This document shows positions 34,283 through 43,097 of a DNA stretch of 55,010 nt, one piece after another. Both the position numbers and the translations under genes were made by a program. The notes beneath the pieces are model-generated. The model ran no database searches and was not told the origin of the DNA. It saw nothing but the letters and a program-made list of their open reading frames with translations. Source of the DNA: [Clostridium] citroniae WAL-17108 (GTDB lineage: Bacteria; Bacillota; Clostridia; Lachnospirales; Lachnospiraceae). The stretch spans positions 73,794-128,803 of the forward strand of contig NZ_JH376433.1 in NCBI RefSeq assembly GCF_000233455.1, given 5' to 3'. Each line of letters begins with the position of its first letter. Position 1 is the stretch's first letter.

Positions 34283-35419
34283 ATGGGACTTGGACTAAAT
34301 TTAAAAGTAAACAGGCTCCCTGCCAGGACATGGAACTGGCTGGACATGAATGAGGCAAGCCTGAAGCAGATAGAAGCAGGAGATGAACACACGGTCATAA
34401 CAGAAGGGATTGCAAAAGAAGTTACGGGAACAGAGGCCTGGCAAAAGGAGTTCTCAGCCATCGCCACAGGAATGGGCGCAGATATGGACCGTCTGGCCAG
34501 GGAGGCCAATGTTTCCCCCATACGGATCCAGTCCGCAGCTCAGTCTGCAGCTCAATCCGAATCTCAGTACGGATCTCAGTACGGATCCGGGTCCGGGGCA
34601 TTCCAGGATAACAGGCGTGCAGCTCTTCACTTTGTCTTTGGAGACGGGAAAAAAAGTTTCCAGCCCGTGGAGATCCTTGTGAGGGAAGGGGAAATGCTGA
34701 CCGTTGTCATGGATTTTACCTCCGCGCCTGAAGCCGGAGGTTTGGCGGCGGTGCAGACCCGGTTCAGGGTGCAGGCCAATGCCAGGCTTCGCCTGATCCA
34801 GATGCAGCTTCTGGGAAGCGGCTATACCATGCTCAATGATATGGGCGGACGCTGTGACACAGGCGCCTCTGCGGAGGTGATCCAGATGTTTTTAGGCGGC
34901 GATAAGACCTATGCGGGCTGCCGGACCGATCTGTCCGGCAGGGAAAGCAGTTTAAATGTGGATGTGGGATATTTGGGCAGGGACGGCCAGCATTTTGACA
35001 TGAACTATGTGGCGGACCATTGGGGAGAAAAGTCTAAAAGCCGGACCCGGGCCAAGGGTGTGCTTTCTGACAGGGCATTTAAACTCTTTCGCGGCACCAT
35101 TGATTTTAAGGCCGGGTCCGTGGGAGCAGAAGGCGAGGAGACGGAGGATGTGCTGCTGATGGGTGAGGACGCAGTCAACCAGACCATACCCCTGATTCTT
35201 TGCGGCGAGGAAGATGTCCAGGGCAGCCATGGCGCTACCATTGGCAGGCTGGATGATGAACTGCTGTTTTATCTCTGTTCCAGAGGTATGAGCCGGCAGG
35301 CTGCCAATAAAATGATCACCCGGGCCAGGCTGGATGCTGTCTGCCGCAGGATGGAGGACGGGCCGGCCACACAAATGGTACAGGATTACTTAGAGGAGGT
35401 AATAGGAAATGAATCATAA
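34283..35419 (+). CDS. sufD: Fe-S cluster assembly protein SufD
   Basis: 378 aa of the SufB/SufD family: right-handed beta-helix core with HATIGRLDDELLFYLCSRGMSRQAANKMI near the C terminus. AAAGGAGG at 34268-34275 precedes the ATG. Residues about 90-112 are an odd low-complexity insert rich in Ser, Ala, Gln, Tyr and Gly, encoded by short tandem DNA repeats at about 34528-34595. The insert sits in the poorly conserved N-terminal part, so function is likely kept. Its gene lies 79 bp after sufB (no feature seen between) and overlaps sufS by 11 bp. Confidence 0.93.
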   Translation: MGLGLNLKVNRLPARTWNWLDMNEASLKQIEAGDEHTVITEGIAKEVTGTEAWQKEFSAIATGMGADMDRLAREANVSPIRIQSAAQSAAQSESQYGSQYGSGSGAFQDNRRAALHFVFGDGKKSFQPVEILVREGEMLTVVMDFTSAPEAGGLAAVQTRFRVQANARLRLIQMQLLGSGYTMLNDMGGRCDTGASAEVIQMFLGGDKTYAGCRTDLSGRESSLNVDVGYLGRDGQHFDMNYVADHWGEKSKSRTRAKGVLSDRAFKLFRGTIDFKAGSVGAEGEETEDVLLMGEDAVNQTIPLILCGEEDVQGSHGATIGRLDDELLFYLCSRGMSRQAANKMITRARLDAVCRRMEDGPATQMVQDYLEEVIGNES

Positions 35420-36629
35420 AAATCAGTATCGCAATGATTTTCCCCTTTTAGCGGAAAATCCGCTGGTCTATTTAGACAGCGCGGCCACAGCCCAAAAGCC
35501 TTCCTGCGTAATCCAGGCGGAACGTGACTTCTATGAGCGTTACAATGCCAATCCCATGCGCGGTTTCTATGCCCTGAGCCTGGAAGCCACGGACCGGCTG
35601 GAAAAGGCCAGGGACGAAGTGAGGCGGTTTATCAATGCGTCATCGGCAGATGAGATCATCTTTACCAGAAATACAACGGAGAGCCTGAATTTGGCGGCTT
35701 ACAGCTACGGGCTGTCCCATTTGAAGGCCGGAGATGAGATCCTGGTAAGCGTGATGGAGCATCACAGCAATCTGCTTCCATGGCAGATGGCAGCCCGGCA
35801 GACAGGGGCAAGCCTGCGCTTCCTTGAATGTGAGGAGGACGGCAGGATCACTCAGGAAAGGCTGGATCAGGCATTTTCCCGCCATACCAGACTGGTGGCC
35901 ATCGCCCATGTGTCCAATGTGCTGGGCTGCGTCAATCCTGTTAAAGAGATCGTGTCCATGGCCAGGAAGCATGGAGCCGTGGTGGTTTTGGATGCGGCCC
36001 AGAGCGCTCCCCACATGCCCATCGATGTCCGGGCGCTGGATGTGGACTTTCTGGCATTCTCCGGCCACAAGCTCATGGGCCCCATGGGCATCGGAGTACT
36101 GTACGGAAAACGTGCCCTTTTGGAGGAAATGCCGCCCTTTCTCACCGGAGGGGAGATGATCGACTCCGTTACCAGGACCAACGCCGTATTTGCTCCGGTT
36201 CCCCATAAGTTTGAAGCGGGCACGGTCAATGCAGCCGGAGCGTGGGGGATGAAGGCAGCCATGGATTACCTTAAAACCATTGGTTTTGATGAGGTGCACA
36301 GGCAGGAATCAGCCCTGACCACCGCGGCTCTGGAAGGACTCAGGCAAATTCCCCATGTACATGTATTAGGGTCTGAGAAACCGGAGGGGCACTGCGGCAT
36401 ACTGACATTTACCATAGATGGGGTCCACCCCCATGATGTGAGTGCCATTCTGGACTCTGACGGGATCGCTGTCCGCGCAGGCCATCACTGTGCCCAGCCG
36501 TTGTTTGAATATCTGAAGGTCAGCTCCGCAACCAGGGCCAGCCTTTGTTTTTACAATACCCAGGAGGAGATTGCCGCATTTTTAAGAAGTGTATCCGGGA
36601 TCAGGAGGAAAATGGGATATGGAGAATAG
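35409..36629 (+). CDS. sufS: Cysteine desulfurase SufS
   Basis: 406 aa, group II cysteine desulfurase (PLP-dependent aminotransferase fold type I). Visible: VYLDSAATAQKP start, TRNTTESLNLAAY, VSVMEHHSNLLPW, the PLP lysine in SGHKLMGPMGIG (Lys 221), and the catalytic Cys in RAGHHCAQPL (Cys 361). It removes sulfur from L-cysteine and passes it to SufU. The start overlaps the sufD stop by 11 bp and is preceded by GAGGAGG, indicating coupling. It is next to sufU with an 11-bp overlap. Confidence 0.96.
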   Translation: MNHKNQYRNDFPLLAENPLVYLDSAATAQKPSCVIQAERDFYERYNANPMRGFYALSLEATDRLEKARDEVRRFINASSADEIIFTRNTTESLNLAAYSYGLSHLKAGDEILVSVMEHHSNLLPWQMAARQTGASLRFLECEEDGRITQERLDQAFSRHTRLVAIAHVSNVLGCVNPVKEIVSMARKHGAVVVLDAAQSAPHMPIDVRALDVDFLAFSGHKLMGPMGIGVLYGKRALLEEMPPFLTGGEMIDSVTRTNAVFAPVPHKFEAGTVNAAGAWGMKAAMDYLKTIGFDEVHRQESALTTAALEGLRQIPHVHVLGSEKPEGHCGILTFTIDGVHPHDVSAILDSDGIAVRAGHHCAQPLFEYLKVSSATRASLCFYNTQEEIAAFLRSVSGIRRKMGYGE

Positions 36630-37050
36630 GAATTTTTACAATGAGATACTGACGGAGCACAACCTCCGTCCCGCCCACAAGCACGACCTGCCGGACGCCA
36701 ACCTGGTGCTGGAGGGTGTGAACCCCAGCTGCGGGGATGACATCTGGCTCAAGCTGAAGGTGGAGGAGGGCGTGATCCGGGACGGCGCTTTTGTTGGGGA
36801 CGGATGTGCTGTGTCCCAGGCTTCCGCGGATATGATGCTGGATCTGGTGATCGGGAAAAAGAAGGAGGAGGCCGTGGAACTGGCTGAAAATTTCTTCAGC
36901 ATGATCCGGGGAACGGCAAAGGAGGAGGAACTTCAGGCCCTGGAGGAGGCCTCGGTCCTGCGGGACATTTCCCATATGCCTGCCCGTGTAAAATGTGCGG
37001 TGCTGGGCTGGCGGACATTAAGTGAAATGTTGGAAGAGAATATAAAGTGA
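36619..37050 (+). CDS. sufU: SufU sulfur-transfer/zinc protein
   Basis: 143 aa, SufU family. Cys and Asp ligands typical of the zinc site are visible: NPSCGDDIWL, DGCAVSQASADMM, and RVKCAVLGWRTL near the end. In Gram-positive Suf systems SufU accepts sulfur from SufS instead of SufE. Start 36619 follows CAGGAGG (36602-36608); an earlier ATG at 36589 lies inside sufS and lacks such a site. Last gene of the operon, followed by a long hairpin at 37052-37088. Confidence 0.95.
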   Translation: MENRNFYNEILTEHNLRPAHKHDLPDANLVLEGVNPSCGDDIWLKLKVEEGVIRDGAFVGDGCAVSQASADMMLDLVIGKKKEEAVELAENFFSMIRGTAKEEELQALEEASVLRDISHMPARVKCAVLGWRTLSEMLEENIK

Positions 37051-37051
37051 A

Positions 37052-37088
37052 AAAATCCTGGGGAACCGGTTCAGTTCCTCAGGATTTT
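37052..37088. terminator. Bidirectional terminator after sufU
   Basis: A 15-bp stem, AAAATCCTGGGGAAC (37052-37066), loop of 7, GTTCCTCAGGATTTT (37074-37088) with one G-U pair, separates sufU from the convergent PfkB gene. Confidence 0.82.
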
Positions 37089-37142
37089 CCATGTGCTTTT
37101 GCCGCTTTTCTTGGCCTGGTACATGGCGGTGTCCCCTTGTTC

Positions 37143-38183
37143 TTATTCACAGTCGGGTTCCAGGACATCTCCTGACACAGGATACCCATGTGAGATGTAA
37201 AAAGACGCGGCCCGGTGCGCGGTGCGGATGCACTTCTCAGGCGCCCATCCCTTTAATTTGGCATAACAGTAGCCTGCGTTAAAATTGTCGCCCGCACCGG
37301 TGGAGATCACAGGATGGTCCACATGCAGGGTTGGGATAAGGTACTCCTTTCCATGGACCAGGGAACGCGTAACTTTATTGGAATGGACAACGATCTCCGG
37401 GATCCGGAAGGTCTGCTGGAGCAAGCGTATGATCTGACCGCAATCAGATGCGCCAAACAGCCTTTTCCCAATCTGCAGGGCCTCATTTTCATTGACACTG
37501 AGGATCGCGTAACGGCAGGTTCCATATGTTTCCATGGTGTTAAGCATGGCCCGGATCTTGGTTTCATCATGGGAGGAGACATCGGCCGGGTCAAAAAATA
37601 TGATGTCCTGTTCATCCTTCACAGTGTCCTCTCTTAATTGGGAAAAATACTCACAGAAGATTTCCTCCCACAATGTCTGCATAAAGTAGACCTCGCCCCA
37701 ATTGAGAAAGGCCAGAAGATTGGATGCAAGGGCATCTTCTAAGGAAAATCCACAGCGGTCAGCCCCTTGGAGCAATGCTTTAAGGGGCTTTTTCAGGTCG
37801 GGCGCCGTGGGGCACATCATCACTTTCCCATCCTCAAATTCCAGCGCAAGTGTTTCCATGGGATCGGAAAAAGAGCATAATTCTTCCGGAGAGAAAGACT
37901 CCGCAAAAAGAGGATGAATGGTATCCGCTCCAAACATGCCTGCCAGTTTCACATTAATTCCCATCTGTTTTAAGGTGCGTCCAAAGATCGGACCATTGCC
38001 GCCTAGCCGGCTGGAAACCCGGTCCAGCTGGATGGAGCAGCTTTTCCCGCCTTTTCCTATTATGTATTGTCCCATGTCGCTGATGGTGGTGAAATAATCA
38101 TAGCTGCGGCCCTGTACAGAAGAAATAGGCCTTAAAATCTGGTCAATATAACCATCAAATCCAATAAAAGCTGTTTTTTTCAT
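37143..38183 (-). CDS. PfkB-family carbohydrate kinase
   Basis: 346 aa. PfkB/ribokinase features: opening FIGFDGYIDQ, a glycine-rich substrate region (SSRLGGNGPIFGRTL), and the C-terminal catalytic motif VISTGAGDNFNAGYCYAKLKG with the catalytic Asp. AGGAG lies 8-12 nt before the ATG. It is transcribed divergently from the TRAP/SIS/aldolase genes, sharing a 123-bp control region. It probably phosphorylates a sugar or sugar acid brought in by that transporter, or the product of the neighbouring SIS protein. In enteric fructoselysine operons a PfkB kinase, SIS deglycase and GntR regulator also occur together, so that type of chemistry is one possibility. Confidence 0.9.
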   Translation of the reverse strand: MKKTAFIGFDGYIDQILRPISSVQGRSYDYFTTISDMGQYIIGKGGKSCSIQLDRVSSRLGGNGPIFGRTLKQMGINVKLAGMFGADTIHPLFAESFSPEELCSFSDPMETLALEFEDGKVMMCPTAPDLKKPLKALLQGADRCGFSLEDALASNLLAFLNWGEVYFMQTLWEEIFCEYFSQLREDTVKDEQDIIFFDPADVSSHDETKIRAMLNTMETYGTCRYAILSVNENEALQIGKRLFGASDCGQIIRLLQQTFRIPEIVVHSNKVTRSLVHGKEYLIPTLHVDHPVISTGAGDNFNAGYCYAKLKGWAPEKCIRTAHRAASFYISHGYPVSGDVLEPDCE

Positions 38184-38202
38184 ACAAATTCTCCTAAAAC
38201 AA

Positions 38203-38243
38203 TTGACAAATATTATATACTTATAATATTATATGTTTATAAG
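38203..38243. promoter_or_regulatory. Divergent control region of PfkB and TRAP operons
   Basis: Plus-strand TTGACA (38203-38208), 18-bp spacer, TATTAT (38227-38232). Two nested palindromes lie on it: ATATTATA (38210-38217) with TATAATAT (38222-38229), and CTTATAA (38220-38226) with TTATAAG (38237-38243). These are candidate operators for the GntR/UTRA regulator encoded at 42270. The AT richness makes chance dyads likely, so the call is moderate. Confidence 0.5.
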
Positions 38244-38306
38244 GTTATGATATCTTATTATAGCACAGTATCTCTAATAACACAACAAATTACAGGAGGG
38301 TACAAA

Positions 38307-39395
38307 ATGAAGAAGTATGCGGGTATGATCGTGGGAGGAATGGCGTTTACAATGGCGGCGCTGTCCGGGTGCGGGCAGAATGTAAAGGTGGAAACCACCG
38401 CGGCTGCGGTACAGACACAGACCGCTGCCGCTGAGACAAAAGCGGATGAATCTAAAACAGATGAATCTAAACCGACAGAAGGGGCGACATGGAAATTCAG
38501 TTGTTTTGACGCGGAGGGGACTCCTTATGTGGAAGCTTATAAAGCCATGTGGGATCGTGTTGAGGAGGAGACCGGCGGTAAGATAAAAGTTGAGATATAT
38601 GACCTGGGACAGCTTGGAAATGAATCCGACCTTTTGTCCATGCTGCAGACAGGGGGAATTGACGCGGCACAGATCGGCGCCTCCCTGCTGGCAGGGTATG
38701 ACGATGCATTTAATGTGGGGGACCTTCCCTTTATCTTTGATTCCTATGAACACGCGGACCGGTTTGCCAAGACTCCGGAAGCGGAAGAGATGTACGCAAA
38801 ACTGGAGGATGACGGACTGAAAATGTATTATATGGGGATCATCGGATACAGGCAGCCTAATCTGGTTAAAAAGGTGATCAACTCCCCGGACGATTTTAAA
38901 GGCTTAAAATGGAGAGTTATGGATTCCCCCATCCAGATCAAGACCATGGAAGCGTTGGGGGCCAATCCCATGATCGTTGCATACAGCGAGATCTATTCAG
39001 CCCTGGATACAGGAGTGGTGGATGCGTGGATGAATGACGGTGTTGCCTTCAAGAACCTTTCTATTGCAGAGGTTGCGCCATATTATACGGATATGCCTTT
39101 GTTTGCCTCCACCCAGACCTGCATTGTCAGCAAAAAGTCTCTGGATGCGCTGGATGAGGAAACCCGCAATACGGTGGAGAGCATTTTGAAAGAGGATCTG
39201 CCGGGTGTTGTAAAAGCAGGGTGGGACCAGAATAAAGCCGGACTGGAAGACTTAAAGGCCAATGCCTTTAAAGAATATTCAGTGGTGGAAGATACGGCAC
39301 CATACCTGGAAAAAGTGCAGGGTGTATATGATGATCTGGTAAAGGATTACCCCGATTGCCAGAAGTACATAGATGCGATCAACAGTGTCCGTTAG
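38307..39395 (+). CDS. dctP: TRAP transporter substrate-binding protein (DctP type), lipoprotein
   Basis: 362 aa. Start 38307 is preceded by ACAGGAGGG; the upstream in-frame extension is unlikely. Lipoprotein signal MKKYAGM...LSGC (Cys 22) and a Thr/Ala/Lys-rich linker, then a TRAP-type binding domain: GGKIKVEIYDLGQLGNESDLLSMLQTGGIDAAQIG, GLKWRVMDSPIQIKTMEALGANP, YSALDTGVVDAWMND. These proteins capture organic anions such as sugar acids, with a conserved Arg (here in KWRVMD) contacting the carboxylate. A carboxylated substrate is therefore likely. First gene of the operon. Confidence 0.93.
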   Translation: MKKYAGMIVGGMAFTMAALSGCGQNVKVETTAAAVQTQTAAAETKADESKTDESKPTEGATWKFSCFDAEGTPYVEAYKAMWDRVEEETGGKIKVEIYDLGQLGNESDLLSMLQTGGIDAAQIGASLLAGYDDAFNVGDLPFIFDSYEHADRFAKTPEAEEMYAKLEDDGLKMYYMGIIGYRQPNLVKKVINSPDDFKGLKWRVMDSPIQIKTMEALGANPMIVAYSEIYSALDTGVVDAWMNDGVAFKNLSIAEVAPYYTDMPLFASTQTCIVSKKSLDALDEETRNTVESILKEDLPGVVKAGWDQNKAGLEDLKANAFKEYSVVEDTAPYLEKVQGVYDDLVKDYPDCQKYIDAINSVR

Positions 39396-39414
39396 ATGAT
39401 GAGAGGAAGATACG

Positions 39415-39912
39415 ATGCTGAAAAAGCTAAGCGATTTTATTTATAAAATAACCGGCGTGTTTATCTCAGTGGATTTGGCGGTTATCGTGGTTTTATCCTT
39501 CTCACAGGTGGTATCCCGGTATGTATTTTCATTTTCCATTTCATGGGCCCAGGAACTGGTGACCTATCTTTTGGTATGGCTGGTTTTTATGGGATGCTGC
39601 ATGGGGCTTAGGGACAATGAGGTGGCCGCGCTCACCATTGTGGTGGATAAGCTTTCACCAAACATGAAAAAGACGGCAAGGATCCTGGTGCAGGTGCTGC
39701 TGATCATGTTCTGTGTGGTGGGCTTCTGGGCGAACCAGGAGATCATTGCAAATATGTGGAATAAAAAAAGTTCCATCCTGCGCATGAATTTGGGCTATGT
39801 CTCATTAGCATTTTCTGTCTCAAATGTAATCATTATATTCAATGCGGTATTGGAGATCGGAAACATTTTAAAGTCACTGATAGTCAAGCCGGGAGAGGAG
39901 GACAAAGAATGA
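39415..39912 (+). CDS. dctQ: TRAP transporter small permease (DctQ type)
   Basis: 165 aa with four membrane segments at about 12-35, 43-66, 84-103 and 125-148. The DctQ signature SRYVFSFSISWAQELVTYLLVWLVFMGCCMGLRDNEV is present. It partners the large permease encoded 4 bp overlapping downstream. GAGAGGAAG precedes the ATG. Confidence 0.92.
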   Translation: MLKKLSDFIYKITGVFISVDLAVIVVLSFSQVVSRYVFSFSISWAQELVTYLLVWLVFMGCCMGLRDNEVAALTIVVDKLSPNMKKTARILVQVLLIMFCVVGFWANQEIIANMWNKKSSILRMNLGYVSLAFSVSNVIIIFNAVLEIGNILKSLIVKPGEEDKE

Positions 39913-41198
39913 ATATTGCGGTTATGTTTCTGATCTTTCTGCTGCTGATGGTCATCGGAATGCCCATTGCGTATTCCCTTGGGCTGTCTTCCCTTGCCTA
40001 TCTGATCTCCAACGGACAGCCTCTGACCCTGATTCCCCAGAAAATGACCGTGTCCCTGGAAAGCTTTTTGTTCGTTGCCCTTCCTCTGTTCATTCTCTGC
40101 GGTGAGATCATGAATACCGGGGGGCTGACACGGAAGCTGGTAAATGTGGCAAGAGCTGTTGTGGGCCGCTTTAAGGGAGGGCTGGCCTATGTAAACGTGG
40201 TGGTGAGCATGCTTTTTGGCGGCGTCCAGGGCCTGGCAACCGCGGATACGGTTGCCATCGGTTCCGTGCTGATCCCGGCCATGACAGAGGAGGGCTACAG
40301 GAAGGATTTCAGCGTTGCGATCACCGTGGCGTCCTCCACCATTGGGGCCATCATTCCTCCCAGCCTGCTCTTTGTAATATACGGATCTGTCACAGGCGTT
40401 TCCATTGGAAAAATGTTTATGGGCGGTCTGATCCCCGGAATCTTACTGGGGCTGGGGCAGATGGTGTATGTCTTTTATCTTGGAAAAAGCAGGAAATACA
40501 AAGATTACATTCCGGTGGGTGAAAAACTCCCCTGGAAAACCTGCCTGAAATATTTGATCGAAGGCATTCCCACCATGATCCTGCCGCTTATTATTATCGG
40601 CGGTATTGTGGGCGGTGTGGTAACAGCGGCGGAATCCGCGGTACTGGCCGTGGTATATGCCATTATCCTTGGATTGGCGTCAAGGGAACTGAAACTCAGG
40701 GATCTGCCGGGGATTTTCTGGAAGTCGGCCAAGACGGTGGGGTCTGTCATGATTATTTTAAGCGCATCCACTATCTTTGCCTATATCCTGACACAGGAAA
40801 AGGTTCCTCAGATGGTGGTGAACATTTTGCTGAATATTACGGACAACCGGATCCTCCTTCTGCTGATCATCAATGTGTTTTTACTGTTTGTGGGTACCTT
40901 TATGGATTCAACGCCTGCTGTTACGATCTTGGCGCCCATCCTTCTCCCGGTGCTCACACAGATGGGGATGAATCCTGTCCACATTGGGGTGTTTATGTGC
41001 TTTAACCTTATCATGGGACTGATAACCCCGCCGGTGGGTTCCTGTCTTTATCTGGCATCCGGGATCAGTCATATGTCGGTGGAAAAAATTTCAAAGGCCA
41101 TGCTTCCTCTATATGGCGTTAACTTTTTGATTTTAATGCTGGTCACCTATATTCCAACCCTGTCACTTCTGATTCCCTCTATGCTGGGAATGGGATAA
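39909..41198 (+). CDS. dctM: TRAP transporter large permease (DctM type)
   Basis: 429 aa, about a dozen membrane segments. Family motifs: GMPIAYSLGLSSLAYL, LFILCGEIMNTGGLTRKLVNVARAVVGRFKGGLAYVNVV, SSTIGAIIPPSLLFVIYG, GTFMDSTPAVTILAPILLPV and LITPPVGSCLYLASGI. It drives uptake with a sodium or proton gradient, together with DctP and DctQ. It overlaps dctQ by 4 bp (ATGA). Confidence 0.95.
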   Translation: MNIAVMFLIFLLLMVIGMPIAYSLGLSSLAYLISNGQPLTLIPQKMTVSLESFLFVALPLFILCGEIMNTGGLTRKLVNVARAVVGRFKGGLAYVNVVVSMLFGGVQGLATADTVAIGSVLIPAMTEEGYRKDFSVAITVASSTIGAIIPPSLLFVIYGSVTGVSIGKMFMGGLIPGILLGLGQMVYVFYLGKSRKYKDYIPVGEKLPWKTCLKYLIEGIPTMILPLIIIGGIVGGVVTAAESAVLAVVYAIILGLASRELKLRDLPGIFWKSAKTVGSVMIILSASTIFAYILTQEKVPQMVVNILLNITDNRILLLLIINVFLLFVGTFMDSTPAVTILAPILLPVLTQMGMNPVHIGVFMCFNLIMGLITPPVGSCLYLASGISHMSVEKISKAMLPLYGVNFLILMLVTYIPTLSLLIPSMLGMG

Positions 41199-41232
41199 GG
41201 AAACTATACGGACAAAAAGGAGCAAACACATT

Positions 41233-42261
41233 ATGACTGGATTTTATGAGGAAGTTATGACACAGCCGTCAAAGCTGGCCGGACTTTTGGAAATCTATAA
41301 ACAGGAGGGCTATGAGACGGTCAGGGAAGCGGCTGCAATGATCACACAGGGAAACCATGTATATTTCGCAGGAATGGGGACTTCCCTGAACGTGGCTTCC
41401 TGTATACTTGGACGCCTGAGCCAACAGGTAAGCGCCTCGGCGCTGGAAGCAGGGGAGCTGCTGGAAATGCCCGGGCTGCTGAGAGAGGGAGATGTGCTGG
41501 TGCTGATCTCCCAGTCAGGAGAAAGCATTGAGATCTGCCGGCTCTTTGAACAGATAAAAGGAAGGGTAAAGATCATCGGTATCACAAACAATGAAGGATC
41601 TGTTTTGGCCAAAAACAGCGACCTGGCGCTTTTTCTCTATGCCGGAACAGAAGAGAGCATTACAAATAAAACCTTTACCAACACCATGGCCGTCTTATAC
41701 ATGATCGAATCCGTGATCAATGGAAAAGATCTGAGTGAACTGGAAGAAAGGCTGTACTCAGCCATTCCCGTCATGGAAGAACTCCTGAAAACAGGGAAAG
41801 AGGAGATCCGGCAGTGGGCACAGCGGCTTTCCCCCGCAGACGTGATCCACTTTATCGGTGCAGGGGCGGCCGCGGCTTCCCTTGCCCAACAATCAGCTTT
41901 AATCTTCATGGAAGGGGCCCAATGCTCGGCAAGGGCATTTTCCGTGGGCGGGTTCAGACATGGCCCCATTGAGATCTGTTCTAAGCAGCACCGGGTGGTT
42001 TTATATCTCAGTGACGGAAAATATATGGAAAAGATATTGAATTTAGCCAGGGAAATGCAGTATTATGGTAGTGAGGTGGTAATCGTTTCCAATCAGTCCA
42101 TGGATTTTGGATCCCATTTCTTTGTGGGCAGCATGGCGGAAGAAGGATTTGCGATGGCTGGTGCGCTTTTTATGGAGATCCTTTTATACCAGGTGGCGTC
42201 CATGAGAGGTGTGGCAGCCGGGGAATTCCATATTACCAATAAAATATGTAAAAAGGAATAA
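41233..42261 (+). CDS. SIS-domain sugar-phosphate isomerase/deglycase-like protein
   Basis: 342 aa with two SIS domains like the isomerase half of GlmS, without the glutaminase half. SIS1 (about 30-165): VYFAGMGTSLNVAS, LVLISQSGESIEI. SIS2 (about 195-325): VIHFIGAGAAAASLAQQSALIFMEGA, then SVGGFRHGPIEI, a sugar-binding motif shared with GlmS, AgaS and FrlB. It could isomerise or deaminate an amino-sugar phosphate, or cleave a fructosamine-6-phosphate. The exact substrate is not readable. AAAGGAGC precedes the ATG. The gene is 8 bp before the regulator gene. Confidence 0.87.
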   Translation: MTGFYEEVMTQPSKLAGLLEIYKQEGYETVREAAAMITQGNHVYFAGMGTSLNVASCILGRLSQQVSASALEAGELLEMPGLLREGDVLVLISQSGESIEICRLFEQIKGRVKIIGITNNEGSVLAKNSDLALFLYAGTEESITNKTFTNTMAVLYMIESVINGKDLSELEERLYSAIPVMEELLKTGKEEIRQWAQRLSPADVIHFIGAGAAAASLAQQSALIFMEGAQCSARAFSVGGFRHGPIEICSKQHRVVLYLSDGKYMEKILNLAREMQYYGSEVVIVSNQSMDFGSHFFVGSMAEEGFAMAGALFMEILLYQVASMRGVAAGEFHITNKICKKE

Positions 42262-42269
42262 TAAATCTT

Positions 42270-43028
42270 ATGAAAAAGTTAGAACGGGAAGGTCCATTGA
42301 CATTAACCTATCAGTTGACGGAAGAATTAAGGAAACTGGTAATGACCCAGTACAAACCGGGCGATCTGTTTTTAAGCGATAAGGAGATCGTAGAAAAGTA
42401 TGGGGTCAGTGTGATCACTGTGCGCAATGCGGTGGAAAATCTTGTGTCCGAAGATCTGCTGGTCAGAAAAAGGGGGAAGGGCACCTTTTTGACGGATAAA
42501 AAGATTTCCAACAATATTACGGTACTGCAGAGCGGGACTGAACTGTTCAAAGCAATGGGAATCGAAAGCACCATAGAACTCATATCCGCGGAGCAGATCA
42601 AGGCGGATCATCTCCTTTCCAAACGGTTTGAAGTTCCCTTTAAGACGGAATTATATAAACTTGTAAGGGTCAGGAAGATTGCCGGGATTCCCTACAGCAT
42701 AGAGACAAATTACTTTACAACGGAAACCTGCAGGGATATCATTCATTTATATCAGGGGAATTCCCTGTACGCATTTTTAAAGGATACGTATGATATCTGT
42801 GTGCTTAAATCACATGAGACATATAACGCGGTGCTGCTGGATGAGGAGCATGCAAAGCTCCTGGATCAGAAAAAGAAGTCCCCTGCATTTCGTATGGAAG
42901 GCAGGGTCTATGACCAGTACGACAGGCTGATATCCCTGGAAGAGAGTATTTACAGGGCTGACAAATATGAGATCGTGGTTGATACGGACGCCGGACAGCA
43001 CCGGGCCACTTATGTGATCGGGGAGTGA
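42270..43028 (+). CDS. GntR-family regulator with UTRA ligand domain (HutC subfamily)
   Basis: 252 aa. Winged helix at about 5-75 (YQLTEELRKLVMTQYKPGDLFLSDKEIVEKYGVSVITVRNAVENLVSEDLLVRKRGKGTFLTD), UTRA domain at about 95-240 (ELYKLVRVRKIAGIPYSIETNYF, SLEESIYRADKYEIVVD). UTRA domains sense small metabolites, often amino-sugar phosphates. It most likely controls this operon via palindromes in 38210-38243. Ribosome-binding site is weak (AAAAAGGAATAA). Confidence 0.92.
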   Translation: MKKLEREGPLTLTYQLTEELRKLVMTQYKPGDLFLSDKEIVEKYGVSVITVRNAVENLVSEDLLVRKRGKGTFLTDKKISNNITVLQSGTELFKAMGIESTIELISAEQIKADHLLSKRFEVPFKTELYKLVRVRKIAGIPYSIETNYFTTETCRDIIHLYQGNSLYAFLKDTYDICVLKSHETYNAVLLDEEHAKLLDQKKKSPAFRMEGRVYDQYDRLISLEESIYRADKYEIVVDTDAGQHRATYVIGE

Positions 43029-43097
43029 CGGCTGCAGACATAATAAGGCGTACTCTTGGAGTTTCCAAGGGTGCTCGAATATGTATTGGAGGAAGTT

